Positions 13,001 through 26,194 of a stretch of DNA of 64,000 bases are shown here, piece after piece (the first letter of the stretch is position 1; each line of letters begins with the position of its first letter). Location of the stretch: the NCBI GenBank assembly GCA_013398295.1, contig VZSF01017903.1:318062-382061 (forward strand). The letters run 5' to 3'. Source of the stretch: Chionis minor. Lineage: Eukaryota > Chordata > Aves > Charadriiformes > Chionididae. The translations under genes and the position numbers were made by a program. Below the pieces are notes generated by a model that saw nothing but the letters and a program-made list of their open reading frames with translations, made no database searches and had not been told where the DNA came from.

Positions 13001-15244
13001 CCCAGAATACATCATAACTCTTTAGGCCGTTATGGAAGAGTAGAGCAGCTATCCTTTCTGCCATAAGTTAAACAGATGCTGACTGGGCATTTGAGTCTTC
13101 TTCTGGAAGTCAGCGTGACCCACACATTGTGTGGGAATTGATGGCAACCCCGGCGGGTAGGAGAGAAAGGGAACAATTCACAAAGTTATGTTAGTTATAT
13201 TGCCAACTGCGATATTTTAGATTATTTCACTTTTCAAAAACTCTTGAGACATTTTTGGATAACTTGGGTGTTTTTTTTGAACATATGAAAACCTTTTCTT
13301 TCTGAAGATAGCTCATGGCAAATTGATGACCGTGGCAACTCTGTTTGAGGTCACCTGCAATAAACTTCTCCTGATACCCAGCGACATAGTCAAGTCCAGT
13401 AAATAACCAACATGCCCCTGTCCTCTACAGGGTTCAATGCAGCTGGAGGGCTGTGTGTGTTGGTTTCCTCTGAATCCACACTCCTTGTGTGTGGCTCTCT
13501 TCCCCCCTGCAGCTCCTCACACAGCACACTTGCATGTTGGACAGAGTCCAAATTTCCTCCCTCCTGGGGATTCCTTTGCTGTTAATTTAAGTGATGGCAA
13601 ATGCAAACTTCTTGCCAGAGCTTGCTGTGTGTTTTTGAATGCTTTTTTTGGCTGTTCCCTGAGGGGTCAGCTTTTGTCCTTCCCCGCCATACTTTCTGCT
13701 GTAGGCAGAGAGGCCTTGAGCTGGAGCTGATAGGTCCCACCTGGCTTTGAATGTGCCCCTGACGTGGCTTCAGTACCTAAGTGTCTGTCACAGTTTTCAA
13801 AGCCTTTTGCTTTGTTGTTGTCTGTACAAAGCCGCGTTTATAATAACATAAGCGTATATGTAATTTTTTTTCTTAATAACAGAATGAATCATTCATGCCT
13901 ACAATAGAGTGTGCCTAAGTTTCTGCTAGATGGTTGTCTGCAGCACTGTCAGTTGATAATTTTTAGAGGCTGAATGGAAATTAAAATTAGGGAAAAAAAG
14001 GACTATTTATAATAGGTATGCAAAATAGCTTTTCTCTTCAAAAGTTGTGTGGTGAAGACACGGTGTTAATATGAGACAGAGTGAATTTGTCGAAGATAAG
14101 TGAGTGCCCATCTGCTCTAAGTCCGAACCGAAGATTTACAGGCTATCTTGTCAAAGTGGGGATGTGCAGATAAATTGGTCCACGATCTGGAAAAGCGCTC
14201 AGTGGCCACAGTTGCTTTCTAGGTACACCAGCAGTAGCCAGGAGTATGTGCTAGCTGGGAAAGCTGGAGGGCAGCTCTTCTGTTTGAAGTCATCTGTGAC
14301 TTTGCTGACCTCACTCCGAGGGGTCTGTCCTTGTCACCGGAGGGAACTTTGGCACCTTCCCTGGTGCCGAGCTCTGCTGCCCAGGGTTATTCTCCAGGGC
14401 CTTTGTCCTGCTGCAAGGTTTGTGCTTGCACAGCCAAGAGCTGGTTCAATTGCAGTTTTTACCCCCCATCAGCTAATTTCAGCAGTACTCCTCTTATTTG
14501 TTCAGACAATTTTGCTGGAGGAACTGTGCAGTAGGACATGTTCACAGGATGGGGAAGAACAGCACTGGCTTTATTAAGACGCAGGTGTTGGAGGAATGTC
14601 ATCTGTTTATGCTTCATTTTCCACTGGGCTTCTGTGGGGCGCTGTGCTTTCTGTGACCATACAGGCTGTTTTTAAAAGCAAAATATTTGGATTAGCACAG
14701 AGGTAGGTAACTCCAGTCGGTGTGCAGGTGGAAAGGTCCTGGCGTGGTCTGCCTTTTCCTGGTGGGTTCAAAGTCTCTGGTGGAAGAGGTGGTGCATAGA
14801 AATGCTTTGTGATGGCACATGGTAGGCAAGTGGAGACAGTGGAGAGGGAGTGCTCTAGCATGGTCTTCTGGATGGAGGGATAAACCCTCCTGTGAGGCTG
14901 GGAGCAGCATGGTAGGTGGGCTCGGCATTTGACGAAGTTACCAAGTGACTTGTGGAGAGCACGAAAGCAACAGCACAGCACTTCAAAATGAGATTCAATT
15001 ACGAAAAACACCTAGACTACCTACGGGGGAAAAAAACAGAGGAGCAGGCCTGTAGAAAGAAACATCTACTGGGATACCAGTGTCCTCGGGAATCAATGGC
15101 TGAGTATAAAGAGGCTGCAAATTTGCTGCTTTTGATAACCTAAAAAGACCCAAAGAGGGCTTGGGTGTTCGTCCTGTAGTGAGGAGGCAGCTGGGACTGA
15201 GGACGTAGCACTGGTAACCACAGGAAGCGTAATGCATTCAGGTC

Positions 15245-15715
15245 TGCTTCACTCCATTAAAAAACAGATTGACAAATTGGAGAGAGTTCAGGAGGGGAAA
15301 AAAAAAAAGTAACAAGAGAGCTTGAGGGATTGACTTACGAGAGAAGACCGAAAGAGCTGAATATGGATAACTTGGCTAAAGGATGACAAATGGGGTGGTT
15401 GAGATATAAATCTACAAATATCTGAAGGGTGTAAACACCAAGGCTATGAAGAATTATTTAGAGTGGTACAATGGGGTGTAACTAGAAGTAATGGGATGAA
15501 ATTTAAGAGAAGGCAAATTTCAGTTGAATAATGGGAGAAGCTTTTTGACAGTGTGATGTATTAGGCCATGGGATGCTCCTCCAGCAGTAGTCCTATTGCT
15601 CACTACTGAGGGCACAGCCCTGTTTATTAAGAAGCCAGAGTTTTCCAGAGTCTTTATTAAGGACAGTTTCAAATCATGCCTTTGGGTTTTATGTATTGGA
15701 TGTAGAGGTGTGCAA
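15245..15715 (+). mobile_element. old CR1-family LINE remnant, 3' region, sense
   Basis: The stretch begins GACAAATTGGAGAGAGTTCA and continues through a diverged copy of the sequence shared by amniote CR1 elements: a GAGAAGACCGAAAGAGCTGA part, CTACAAATATCTGAAGG, the TTTAAGAGAAGGCAAATTTC part and a tail around TTCCAGAGTCTTTATTAAGG. Order and orientation match CR1, but substitutions and small indels are many, so the copy is old. No reverse-transcriptase frame survives. Confidence 0.75.
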
Positions 15716-18700
15716 GCCATACACCAAAACTGCCATGCCCTTCAACCCGTGCACCCTGAGTGTGACATAGTGGTCTTTGGAATTGTGACAGTGGAGGAAA
15801 GAGCACGGATCCAAGCAGTCCTGAGAGCCGCAGCTCAGCCCAGACTGCCCCGCTGGCAGGGAAAGTTTGGCCAGGTCGGTAGTGTCCGCTCTTTGATAAG
15901 GACCTTCTTCTACCTCCCGCCCTTCTCCCCATCCAGGTGTTGTACTATTACCGTTTGGGGGTTAGTTCAGTTATGGTCTCTGGAATAGACATCAAAGTTA
16001 TGCTGCAGCTCTGTGTAAAAACCAAGAAATCTCCCACTTTGCTTCAAAGAAATCAGGACAAACAAGATCCCATTGATGCACATGGTCTATGGTCTTTTAT
16101 AAATCTACAATACTGTACCTTAACTTTTTCTTTAGAAACTCCCATTTCTTCTCCTGCTTTTCACTTCACTTGAAATGCAAACTAAGGTCAAAGGATCACC
16201 TTCCTACTGGCAGAACACACTGCATTGTCTGTCATTTTAAAATGTCCTCCACAGTAACTGAGGAAAGGTTCATTTCTCTACTCTTTATGCCTAAGAGTGA
16301 CTCTCTTGAATGCATTTTGCTTTTCCTTATCTTGAAGGGCTAAATTAGAAAATTAGGTAAACTAGCTGTGTAAATCAAGTTAGAGCATCTCAACTAAAAT
16401 GGTAGTTTATCTTCAGCACGGGGAAGATGGCAGATTCATGTAATTAGAGAAACAAATGCAGCTGTAGCACTTAGCATACACTGGCAACTCAGCTATTCTC
16501 TTGAAGAGAGGGAGGACAGAAAACTTCAAAGCACTGGCATGCTCAGAGCATAAATGAGACAAGAGCTGAAAGTGTCTTTTATAATTGTTATTAAACGTGT
16601 TTTGTATTGCTCGTGCTGTCCCTGAAGAGGTCTGTGTCTGTATGCTTCAGGGAAATTTCTGAATTATATCCTCTCTCAATCTGTGGGAAGAAAGAACTGC
16701 TGAAGGGTTTCATTCTCCGCTGGATGAGGATGAATATTTTCTTTGCTGAAAAATGCAGTTTTGGTCTCCTCAGAACTGGCTTAATTTGGGGAATGCTTTT
16801 CATAGGGAATTTTGTATGTGGGGAAATGTCAAAACAATTGTGTCTTCATTGCAGCCCTTCCCGTCACTGAGGGCTGTGGTGAGAGCACACTTCTGGATAG
16901 GAGAGTTTTGCTTTGAACCACTTTCCATGTCCGGATCAAGGGTGGATGTATGCTCCGACCTCCTCGTCTCAGGAGAGCAGCATAACCACTAAGCTACCTC
17001 AAGTTTGCCACCTTAATCTAAGTGGTTTCCATTCAGCAGAAATAAATCATTTATGTCAGTATGACTCCAGAATTATTTTTAAAAAATTGTTTGGTTTCAC
17101 TACTGTGCAGGAGTATCAATTATTCTCCCTCCCTTATTTCTGAGGCCACTTTAAAAAGGAATTTTAATTATGCAGCTGGGGGGTCACTAATAGCATTTGC
17201 AGGAGACATCGTTGTGGGGTTTTTTATTTCCTGGAGTTTGATTCATGACACTTTTAGACTTGGGCCCTACGCACTTACAAGGCAGACTTTCCAGCCATGC
17301 ACTCCTTGTGAAGAGGACAGGGCAAACGTGGTCAAGTTTCTTTCAACTTCTGTTGCAAATTCCTCCAAATCTCATTAGTGAAGCACCTCATTGCAAAAAC
17401 ATGGCCTGGGGCACACCAAGGGAAATGTTTGGCAGTCATGAAAGGTGGCCTGTCGGAAAAGGCACCTCAAAATAAACTATAGAAAGTCTTGGGGTCGCCA
17501 GATGTCCAGGCCATTTTCTTTGGTGATGGAGGTCTTGGAGCATCCTTGCAAAATGTCAATGCGTGCCTGCAGCTTCCTGTCCTTCCTCTTACCCCCTTGC
17601 AAGCGTCTCTGTACCACCCAGTTCCCAGGCTGGTATTTTAGAGTTAATCCTTCACAGCAGGCCCGGACTATGAGGCGGGGCATTTTGGAGTATTGCCACC
17701 TTGTTGGTCTGGGTTGATAATTTGCAGCTGAAGGGCCAGGGAGACGGGTGGGATCCATGAAGTCCCAGCAGGAGCTACAGAAGTTGACCTCCTAGAGGCC
17801 TGGCTTGCAAGAGCTAACGTGCGCAGCATGGCAGACTATAAGGCACAGTAAGTATAGTTTTATCAGTACAAGAAAGGAAAAGAAAGTTGCCCTCCCTCCT
17901 TATCTGTTGAGAGCAATGAAAAATCTCGAGCCAGCTTGTGTGCAGTGAAAGGATTAATTTGCTAACGGTGTTGGACCTGTGTGGATGTTTGACTAATAAA
18001 GCAGTAGTTTATCTTCTTATGTTTCCCCATAGCAACTGCAAAAGTGTTTCAGATGTGCATGGCCCTTCCTGCTCTCCTTCTACTGTGAAACAGACATTTT
18101 GCTAACTGCCGCTCAAGAGGACAGTAGGGGGTAGCACCCAAACCCCAGCAGGACATGAAGAGATGCCCAAACTGAGGGAGTTAGTCCGTGTGTGGGAAAC
18201 ACACCTTTGTTTTTCTTCTACCATATGGAAAAACACACCAATGCGTGTGCATAAAAGCCTCGCTATGGAATCAGATTATTTTAACTCTAAATACATTATT
18301 AATTTTATTTCATGGCATTTAAAGGCTAGAGAGGTTTTAGCTCACTGTGCTGGAGGGTTGTACTGTTTCTCTGCTGCCTTGTGTCTTTTTCTCTGCTTTT
18401 ATCCTCTGTTTCTCCCATACTGGTGCCCTGCCTTTATCTCCTGCAATTCCTGCTCCTTGGCCCGGCAGTGAGGGCCTCTGAGAGTAAATGTTTTTAATGT
18501 TCATTTAGCTTTTGGTGAAATCTCTTCCAGCTTTCAAAGAAAGCTCTTTAGTTTGGTCTGCACAGATGTAAACTTTCAATAGGAGAAATTCCCTGTGTTC
18601 AACTAATGGATTCAGAAAGCCAAGTGCTGTTGATGTGCTATAGTTCAGTGTCCTTGTAAGTCCATGTAAAAACTGTGTGCTACCTCTGATTTTGAGTTTA

Positions 18701-21700
18701 AGCACTCCACAAGAGCGGATTTAGGCCTTCTATACTCGCAACATATACTAACAGTACCTATTTTTGTTTGTATATAAATAAGATGTCTCTCCGCAAGATC
18801 TGTCGGAAGCCAAGCTTAGGGTTTAAAAAGGAATAAATAAGCAATGGAAGAGTTCTTCTGTCATAAGGTGCATTGTGTCAACAGAATTTTATTTTATTTA
18901 CCTGTTAGAGTAGGAAGTGCTCTGACTTGTTACAGTTTGTTATTGCTTTCTGTTTTGCTGGGTGCTAACACGGCTCTCAGTCACTTCTGTGTTCTGTTTT
19001 CCCAGGAAAAAAATTGTATCGGCTTCTTTTTACAGTTATTTTCCTTGGCAAAATTTAGTTTTTTATTTATTGTTAGCTGCCATAGGCTATAGAGGAACTA
19101 GATTATCCTTGGAGGTACATAATTCACTCATTTACTTTGCACATTTATTAAAAAAAAAAAAAATTGAGGAGGTAGCACCAGCCATAGGCAACGGAAGTTT
19201 TTGCTTTGTTGCGTTCCCATTTCACAGCAAATCTGGATCAGCAGTGACTGCAGCTTGTGTTAACTAGGGGCTGTTTGCTCTGTCTGTCGATACCCACACA
19301 AGTACTTTCCACCCATACCTCTCAAAATGCTTTTAAAAAAGGCCTGAGCATTATTATGCCAGACACAGGTGTTAAGAAGCTGAATCATGGATTCAGGGTA
19401 TTGGGGCACCTGATAATAGTGTCTGGGAATGGGGACCCTTGGCTCCCTGTCCTGGGAATCAGAACACTACTTCATGGTGCAGTGTACATTGAATTTCCTT
19501 TGAGGTCAGATTCTTGGTGAGTGATGGTCTCCGCCTGTGTCCCACCACGTCCTCCAGAACTTGGAGGCACATGTCTCTTAAGGCTTTGGCCACCTGCCAG
19601 CATCACAGCGTACTGTATTCTAATGCGGAACAAATTTCCCAGGATTTATTGGGACGTCCAGAGAAATCAGCTGTCTTTGCAGTACGTCCATCCTGGATGA
19701 ATGATTTCTTGTCACTTTTCCCCGACAAGATGCGAAACTGAATGACCGTGACTCTGAGCTGTGTCCTCAGCCTCTCTTGTGAGGGCCAGGAGGAAAGGGC
19801 AGTGCTGGAGCTGGGCTCCATCGGTCTGTGCTGAAGTGCACTTCCAGCACCTCTAAATTAGCATCTGATAAAGGAGTGATAAGGCAGATTTAGCAATGTC
19901 CTGGCAGCTCGCTGACGAGGTCACACAGCCTAATACTGGGCTGCCTTGGACTGGACAGCCCCAGCCTGGAGGTGTCTAACGCACTCCGTTCACAGCACAG
20001 TCATGTCTGCAAATGACTTCTAGAGCTGCCAGGCTGGGGACTTCCAAGAGTGTAAAAACTCCCTTGGAAATGTAGAAATGAAGGTGAAACAATTAGCAAC
20101 CAACCAGCGCTCATCCCCTGAATTGGTCTTGCCCTGCGCTCTCTCAGAAATTCTTCCCTTTTTACGGTTTATGCCTATAAATACTGGTAGCCATTGGAGG
20201 GGCGTGTGTGTGTATGTGAGCGGGGAGAGGAGGAAACTGCCAGTGTTGATCAAACTGGGTCTTAAACTCTGGTTTGCGTTGAGCCAAAATGACTTAATCG
20301 TATATATTTAACATGCACTGAAAAGGAACCCAGGACTTGGGTAGACCCTGCGTCCAAGTGCTGCTTGGGATGATTGAAAGCTGCCGAATCAGGCTTTAGA
20401 TTTTGGAGGCGCAGTTCAGACACAGAATTGTGCTGGTGTCCTAAACCTTCCTGGTTTTGAATAACATTTTTCTAGCTGAGGTTTTGCAAGTATGAAGCCT
20501 GAAGCCAGCTTAAGGAAACTTTATGATGTGAAAATTAAGTTTTCTCTAGTAAGCTGCAGTTTGTCAAAACAACAGCACGCATTCCAGTCGGGCTACGATT
20601 TGGCAGGATGCAAAGATTTCATCTCTCCCTTTGAATATCCGAAGAAAATGGAAACCTGGCATCTTAGTGCTGTGTGGATTTCTACACATCCCTTTCAACA
20701 GCTGGGATAAGCTACTCTGCTTTATCACACATTTCCCTTGTGTTATGAATCACCGCCTTCTTTCCAGGCAGTTCATATGTGGGATCCTTCAATCTTTGGA
20801 AGCTTGTGTGTTTGGCTAAGGGAAGCAAAAAAAGGTTGTAAAGGGACCTGCCCAAGGATAAGATGGATCTCAAATTTGGTTGTCTGACAAGAAAGGAATT
20901 GTCATATAATTGGAGCTGGTGCTAACTGATATTTCTCCTTTTGGGGGAAATATTTTGGGAAAAATCACTCTGTTTCCCAACAAAGCTCTTAAAAGTGTCT
21001 CACGGAAAGGAAATTCCATACGTTTTTTTGCTCTGGAAGCAAAGACAAGAACTGGGTTTAGCTGATTATTCCAAAATGAAAGAGAGCAGCTGTCTGCCCT
21101 GACTCCCAGAGCGGGGGGCTTAAAGCCCCCCTGAGCTTCATGTAGAGCTTAGACTCATGGAGCTCGCAAGCTTTCTGCTCTTGCCAGCATCCTGGGATGG
21201 GTGTCTTGGCTCCCAGCTGCAGAAGGCATCCCACGAGGTGCGGCTGCCTGGGAACAGTAGAATCTGGAGGCTTCAACACTCTGCCCAGACAGCTGGTAAG
21301 AAATTAGGCAGTTTTCTGACCCACCCCACCAGCAGTTAGCCCAAACCGATGCACAGTCACAGACATTTCCAGTGTAGAAAACCTGATGTTCTCCACTGAA
21401 AACCTCTTGTAACAGGAGGCTCCTGACCTCTGTTATGTGTGTGTTGGTGCATACGTGATGTGTAGCATATTGCTAATAAGGTTGTGTAAAGCCACTAAGA
21501 TTTGGAGTCTTGCTGGAGCAAAGCTCAGATGGGGAAGCTGCTCTGAAGGTCACCACGTGGATAGGAGCTAAATGGAGGTGCCTGGTCAGTTGTCAGCAGG
21601 TAGTCAAGAAACCAGAAATGTCCGAGTTATTCCCTTTCTGCTTTGCAACCTCGATATTTTAGAGCTTTCGTCTTTATGAAGCTCGCCCCTGTGTAAATTT

Positions 21701-22800
21701 ACTCACAGCTGTAGGAACGATTTAGTTCCACTCATTAGTGATGAAGCAAAGGTACATAATAAAAAAGAAAGGATAATACATCACCTAATGTATTTTGTTC
21801 CTGGGCTTGATGCATACAGGGCACTTTAAAGTATTACTTGTTTCCAGATATAGTAGGTGTACTGTTGTGTGTTTTGGAAAATATAACTGTCTAAGTAATA
21901 GGAGACCTCAGCCATACGCTCCCCTATTAAATCTTTGCTGAGACGTATGGAGAAACTGGTTTGCTCTGTGTGTGTTTGTGTGAATTATGGGCTGTGCAGA
22001 TCAGCGAAGTGCAAATTAGCAGTCCTCTACTGTCCTGTCATATCTTGACTCACAATACCAGAGTTCAGAAGTTCATTGCTTGGGGGAGGCAAAAAAAAAA
22101 AAAAAATTAAGAAAGTTTGCTCTGACTTACTTGTGCTTTTATGAAGATTGTCTGGAGCTGAATAACCCCTGGTGAACTTGTATCCTCCAGCCCAGCTGCA
22201 GCCTTTCAGCTCCAACAAAGACCACTCACTAAATCCAGGAAATCGAGCGGCGCGTGGGTGAGTGACTGTCTCCATATTCACACCCTGCCTGCTGGCTGGG
22301 GGGAAAGCCGCTCCTCCCTGGCCCCTGCACTCGGAGCCTGCAAGCAAAACCTTCTGCATGCGTGCGTGGAAAAAATAATTCTTTGCCGTCCCCAGAAAAC
22401 TGCACTTTCCGTTGAGTTTTTCCAGCAGTGCAGCATTTTAGAAACCACAATAAAAACTCTGGGCTGCAGGATTTTTATTCTTTGCATACCTCAATGCACA
22501 AAAAGGGGCGCCAAATGTTTTTCTGGAAGCAGGATTTCCAGCCATGAGCAATGATTTAGGAGGGTGAGAATATCAGTTTTCAAGAATGTTTCACTTGGAA
22601 AACTTTGAGATTCACTTGAGACACCACGGAGCTATTTCCTCTGCTTTGATTACTCTGCTTCCATATACATTTAGCCACTGGCTGTTGTTCTTTTACCCTC
22701 CAAAAAACTGTTTTGATGCCCTAAACACCATCATCTTTGTTATGCTAACACAAGAGATGGAGTGGTATGCAGAAAGAGAGAGATAAAAGCAGTGTTGTTT

Positions 22801-22874
22801 TATGGATCCTACGCAGTGTACTTTGCAGGAACTTTTTTATGGATCCTACGCAGTGTACTTTGCAGGAACTTTTG
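22801..22874. repeat. 37-bp tandem duplication
   Basis: Two adjacent copies of a 37-base unit beginning TATGGATCCTACGCAGTGTA occupy 22801-22837 and 22838-22874. They differ only at the last base (T or G). The unit is neither a simple repeat nor visibly part of a transposon, so this is a recent local duplication, or conceivably an assembly artefact. Confidence 0.95.
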
Positions 22875-22905
22875 AAATACGTTTCACAGTTCTCCTTAGT
22901 GGGAT

Positions 22906-22926
22906 AAATGTTCTTTAAGAACATTT
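22906..22926. repeat. 21-bp perfect palindrome
   Basis: AAATGTTCTT, a central T, then AAGAACATTT form exact inverted arms of ten bases. It contains TGTTCT-TTA-AGAACA, steroid-receptor half-sites in everted rather than the usual inverted order. It lies 31 bases after the 37-bp tandem duplication. Confidence 0.9.
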
Positions 22927-24020
22927 ACAAAACACACAAAAAAAAATACTAACAAAGATGAGTAAGCACAGATTTCCTCATTTCACAGGTGAAGAAACAA
23001 AGCTCTGTAAAACCAATTTTTCGGTACAGGAGCTGGGGAAGGGTAAAAACTATGAAGCTCAGCCTGCAGGGCCACCATATCCATGTGTCGTGGTGACCCC
23101 AGTGGGAGGGGGGTAGCAGTTTAAAGTGACTAAGGATAGATTTAGATATGTAGCAATTTAGTAATTGGTCTTTGCCGCTTGTCTGATGTGACGTGTTTAG
23201 GATATGTGTTTAAGTGACATGGATTTCTATCATTGGGGTGAAAAAACAGCCCAGAACCTCAAATGCCTCTGCCAAAAGCTTTAATCTTTTGGATAGGGAA
23301 CTTTATATTTTAAACAAAAATTTAAATTTTCTGATGGTCAAAGACCAGAAGTTTCCTTGGGAGCTTCCAGCACTACAGCCTGAAGCGAAGCGAGTGGGTT
23401 TTTGGGCTGAGGAGTAGAAGGTCCCTGAAGGAGCAGCTATTGAGGAGTGTCTTACTGGCCCTGTGAATTCCCCAAGCACAGCTTTGTGTGAAAGTCCTGC
23501 GCTCCGGTTTGTAGCCTTTGTTAAAACCAGTGGTTAATGATTTAAACATAATAAAGCTCCCAAGGTGAGGCTGATGAAGAGTTAGAGCTTTGCACGTCTG
23601 CTGACTCTGCTGTTCTTGAGCTGCTCCCTGGTGGCCTCTCCTGGCAGAGGACTTTCAGACTTGCTGCACTTGGGAATGCTCTTGGTCAATGGTGGATTCT
23701 TAGGGACACCATCAGGAAGGGACTTGGAGCCCATGTGTCTTGTCTGGAAACTGTCCCCAGTGCAAATGTCAACCTTTGAGAGGCTGAAAAGTTGTTGAAT
23801 TGTGGAGGCACATTCATGGACTTTTCTGGCCCCTCCACTTGCACCAGGACTCCTCAGTCTCTACTGCTCATGTGAGAGGACATATCTAAGATTTTTTCCT
23901 CTGCAAGGTGTTGGTCAAAGGCAACTTAAACTGATCCAGCTGTTACAGTCCTGTTTCCATCTCTAGCCTTCTGGCACTCATGTGGTCACACAATATACAC
24001 ATTCAGATGCTGAAAAATGA

Positions 24021-24041
24021 TCTTTTCCTCTTCTTTTCTTT

Positions 24042-24086
<45 letters not shown>
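24021..24086. repeat. T-rich tract with an uninterrupted 43-nt T run
   Basis: CTTTT units lead into 43 consecutive T (24044-24086), the longest homopolymer in the window. No polyadenylation signal sits next to it on the minus strand, so it does not look like the tail of a processed gene copy. Its true length may be uncertain because of sequencing slippage. Confidence 0.9.
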
Positions 24087-24087
<1 letters not shown>

Positions 24088-24422
24088 TCCTTCCCTTCTC
24101 ACAATCAGGTTGTTGGCTGGATCCCTTCCCTGACCTGATTGACACTGTAGCTACATTAACGCGAGTGCAAGAGAAAGGGAGGGAAGATGGGAACAGGAGG
24201 GATGATGGGATCAGAGCATCACAGGTTCAGTTTGGTCTAAGCTGCCTCGATTGCTGGGACAGGCTGTGTTTGTGATGGCCAGTGCGCCATAAATTTGGAG
24301 ATAATATGTGCAGGAAAGCACAGCAAAAACAAATCCATTGATAGACCTCCCAGGCCACTGGAGGTAGTCCTGTGTGTCAGCTACTGCACAGCCTAAATAA
24401 TACTGTCTCTTAGACATCTTAT

Positions 24423-24428
24423 TTTATT
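24423..24428 (-). terminator. polyadenylation signal AATAAA for the candidate minus-strand gene
   Basis: On the minus strand AATAAA occurs about 280 bases after the candidate stop codon, with the variant ATTAAA at 24437-24442 just before it. It is the first canonical signal after the stop. The surrounding DNA is AT-rich, so chance occurrence is quite possible. Confidence 0.3.
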
Positions 24429-24706
24429 TTAATTATTTTAATCTGTTGTCGTGCAGTGGTTTCACTCGACATCACTGGCACTTTGTCTTGCTTCTGCAGT
24501 GTGATGCTGCTGCTTATCAGTGACTGGGGATTACGCTGCAGCCGGAGCTGAACCGCTCATCGAGCAGCTCCAGGAGAGCTGGTCCCCAGGGGCTGGTCTG
24601 AGCAGATGTACACCAAGAGTTTTGCAGCCTGCAAATGTCAGGCTGATGTTTTTTCCTCTTTTCACTGGATGTTTCTGTAGGTACAGCTGCCTTTTCTTCA
24701 GTTGTG

Positions 24707-24977
24707 TCAATTAGGACACAAGCTACTTTGCTTTTCAGTGCTTAGAGCTGTGTGATTTTTCTCCCCACCATTTGTACTGGCATCCGGGGACACCAACTGA
24801 CTGTCCTGGTCTGGTTTCTTTGCGAGCTGCTCCCTGCATGCTTTTAGCTGTGGTTCAGTCATGTCTCCCAACAGGCTTGCCAGTAAACTGGAGTCATCTG
24901 TCTTGCAAATGGCCTCGTCTTTAATTAGAAAATCTTTAATGTCTGCAAGTCGCATGTGGGTGCCAGAGTTTGCAGCA
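24707..24977 (-). CDS. candidate unnamed gene, last exon (90 codons and stop)
   Basis: The acceptor TTACATTACAG has a weak pyrimidine tract and places the exon start at 24977. The frame then runs open to a TGA at 24709-24707. The first base (T) completes the codon left by exon 2. The peptide is rich in charged residues, with two likely amphipathic helices (LADIKDFLIKDEAICK and LLASLLGDMTEPQLKACREQ) and a polar Ser/Thr/Asn-rich tail ending SSLCPN. Exon 1 from the 27617 ATG, exon 2 and this exon sum to 459 bases, 153 codons with the stop. I recognise no family. It could be a lineage-specific small protein, a rapidly evolving gene, or chance openness in a non-coding RNA. Confidence 0.35.
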
Positions 24978-25541
24978 CTGTAATGTAAGTTTTGTTGCCT
25001 TGCTAGTTTTAGGCGTGAAGTTTTAAAAAATAGTCTCTCGAGCCTCAGAATAACAGTACCCATTCAACTCTGCTAGCAGATGTTCCACGGGTTAATTCTG
25101 GCCAAAAAAACCGCTCTTATTCATATTTTTTTTCCCCAGTAAAACTCTGAAAAAGGTTTTCAATCCTTTTCTCGTCTTCATTCCCTGCAGCCAGCTGTAC
25201 ATGCAGACTCTATTTTTGTTTTCACTGTCTCTGTGCAAGTGCTAATGTGGGTTGTTTTTTTTTTTCTAGTTTTGTTCTGTCCTGTAGTCCAGTATCCTGA
25301 GCCTGTTTGCTCTGTGTCAAGCATTAGCTTGTTTTTCTATTAATCGCATGCTCTTCCTGCCTGTAGCTTTTGCTGTCTGGCTGCTGCCACCAAGTTTCAT
25401 GTATATCATGTGCTGGGTAGCACTGTGAGACTCCAAACTGCATCCTCTTTCTGATGAGGGGGCTCTATAGGACCACGTAGGCTTCTTGGTGTACCTTCCA
25501 AATCTCAGTCTTCCGTGTCCATCCTGTGTTATGGAACCTAC

Positions 25542-25718
25542 CTTGGTCCAGACTTAGAAGGAGCCATGTCTAAAGGCAGGACCTTGAGCAAGTGCTTTAC
25601 GAATAAAACCCTTGAACATTTTCCTGACTTTGTAGGAACTAGGAAAGCGTAACCATGATTGAGCTTGTGGGGTTGTGGAGGAGGCAAAGTCTTTTCACTG
25701 AGATTAACAGGAGCTGTC
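25542..25718 (-). CDS. candidate unnamed gene, exon 2 (177 bp)
   Basis: This minus-strand segment is bounded by a good acceptor (CATCTCTTCCAG, exon starts at 25718) and a strong donor (CCAAG|GTAGGTTCC, exon ends at 25542). It is open in one frame for its whole 177 bp and is symmetric, phase 2 at both ends. Joined to exon 1 it reads R-TAPVNLSEKT onward; joined to exon 3 the split codon is AG|T (Ser). The segment is basic, with a proline run (LPPPQPHK) followed by SGKCSRVLFVKHLLK, and has no signal peptide or membrane helix. By the simple 61/64 expectation, 59 codons stay open by chance about 6% of the time, so openness alone is weak. The matched splice sites and phases carry the argument. Confidence 0.35.
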
Positions 25719-26194
25719 CTGGAAGAGATGTAGCCCAAGGCTAGATGGACCACAGGTCACCTATTTCCCGTGTCTTTTTTATAAGTTGTTCTTCTATGTT
25801 GTAGCATCAGGAAAGGATGCCGGTTCTTTCCAGAGACTAAAACTCTCAACTCTGAGAAGCACTTTGTGGATACAGCTTGTTGAGTTGTGTAGAGAAGACT
25901 ATTAATGAAATAAAACAGCTTCATGAGAAGCAACACTTAGTGCTTTGTCTGTGAAGGAATCAGTCTTTTCATGAAAGACTTCATGTTCCCCTGATTTATT
26001 TATTTCTTTTTCCATTGAATGAGCAAGATTGTTTAAAAAGGGTGGTGGGGAAGGTCACTGGGGAAAAGCCCCCTCCTCTACTCACTCATCAATTCTTCTA
26101 ACATTAAAAAAATTAATTTAAATTGCCACTTTCCTCAAAATGAAATGTAAAGCTTTCATAGTTCTGTTGTTTAATTTCCCAACTGGATATGAAA

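Larger units (their letters stand above)
1..15244. other. upstream non-coding DNA
   Basis: No convincing exon, RNA gene or transposon was seen apart from the simple repeats and two AT-rich stretches listed. G+C is raised around 3340-3560, 6470-7500 and 9340-9900, which lengthens chance open frames there. Confidence 0.6.
15716..24420. other. non-coding DNA
   Basis: Apart from the 37-bp duplication, the palindrome and the T tract, nothing identifiable was seen. Short open frames overlap on both strands without splice or homology support. Confidence 0.6.

Noticed and set aside
14104..14577. 157-codon + strand frame
   Set aside because: Composition is cysteine/leucine-rich without domain structure, with a competing overlapping frame; no start or splice context supports it.
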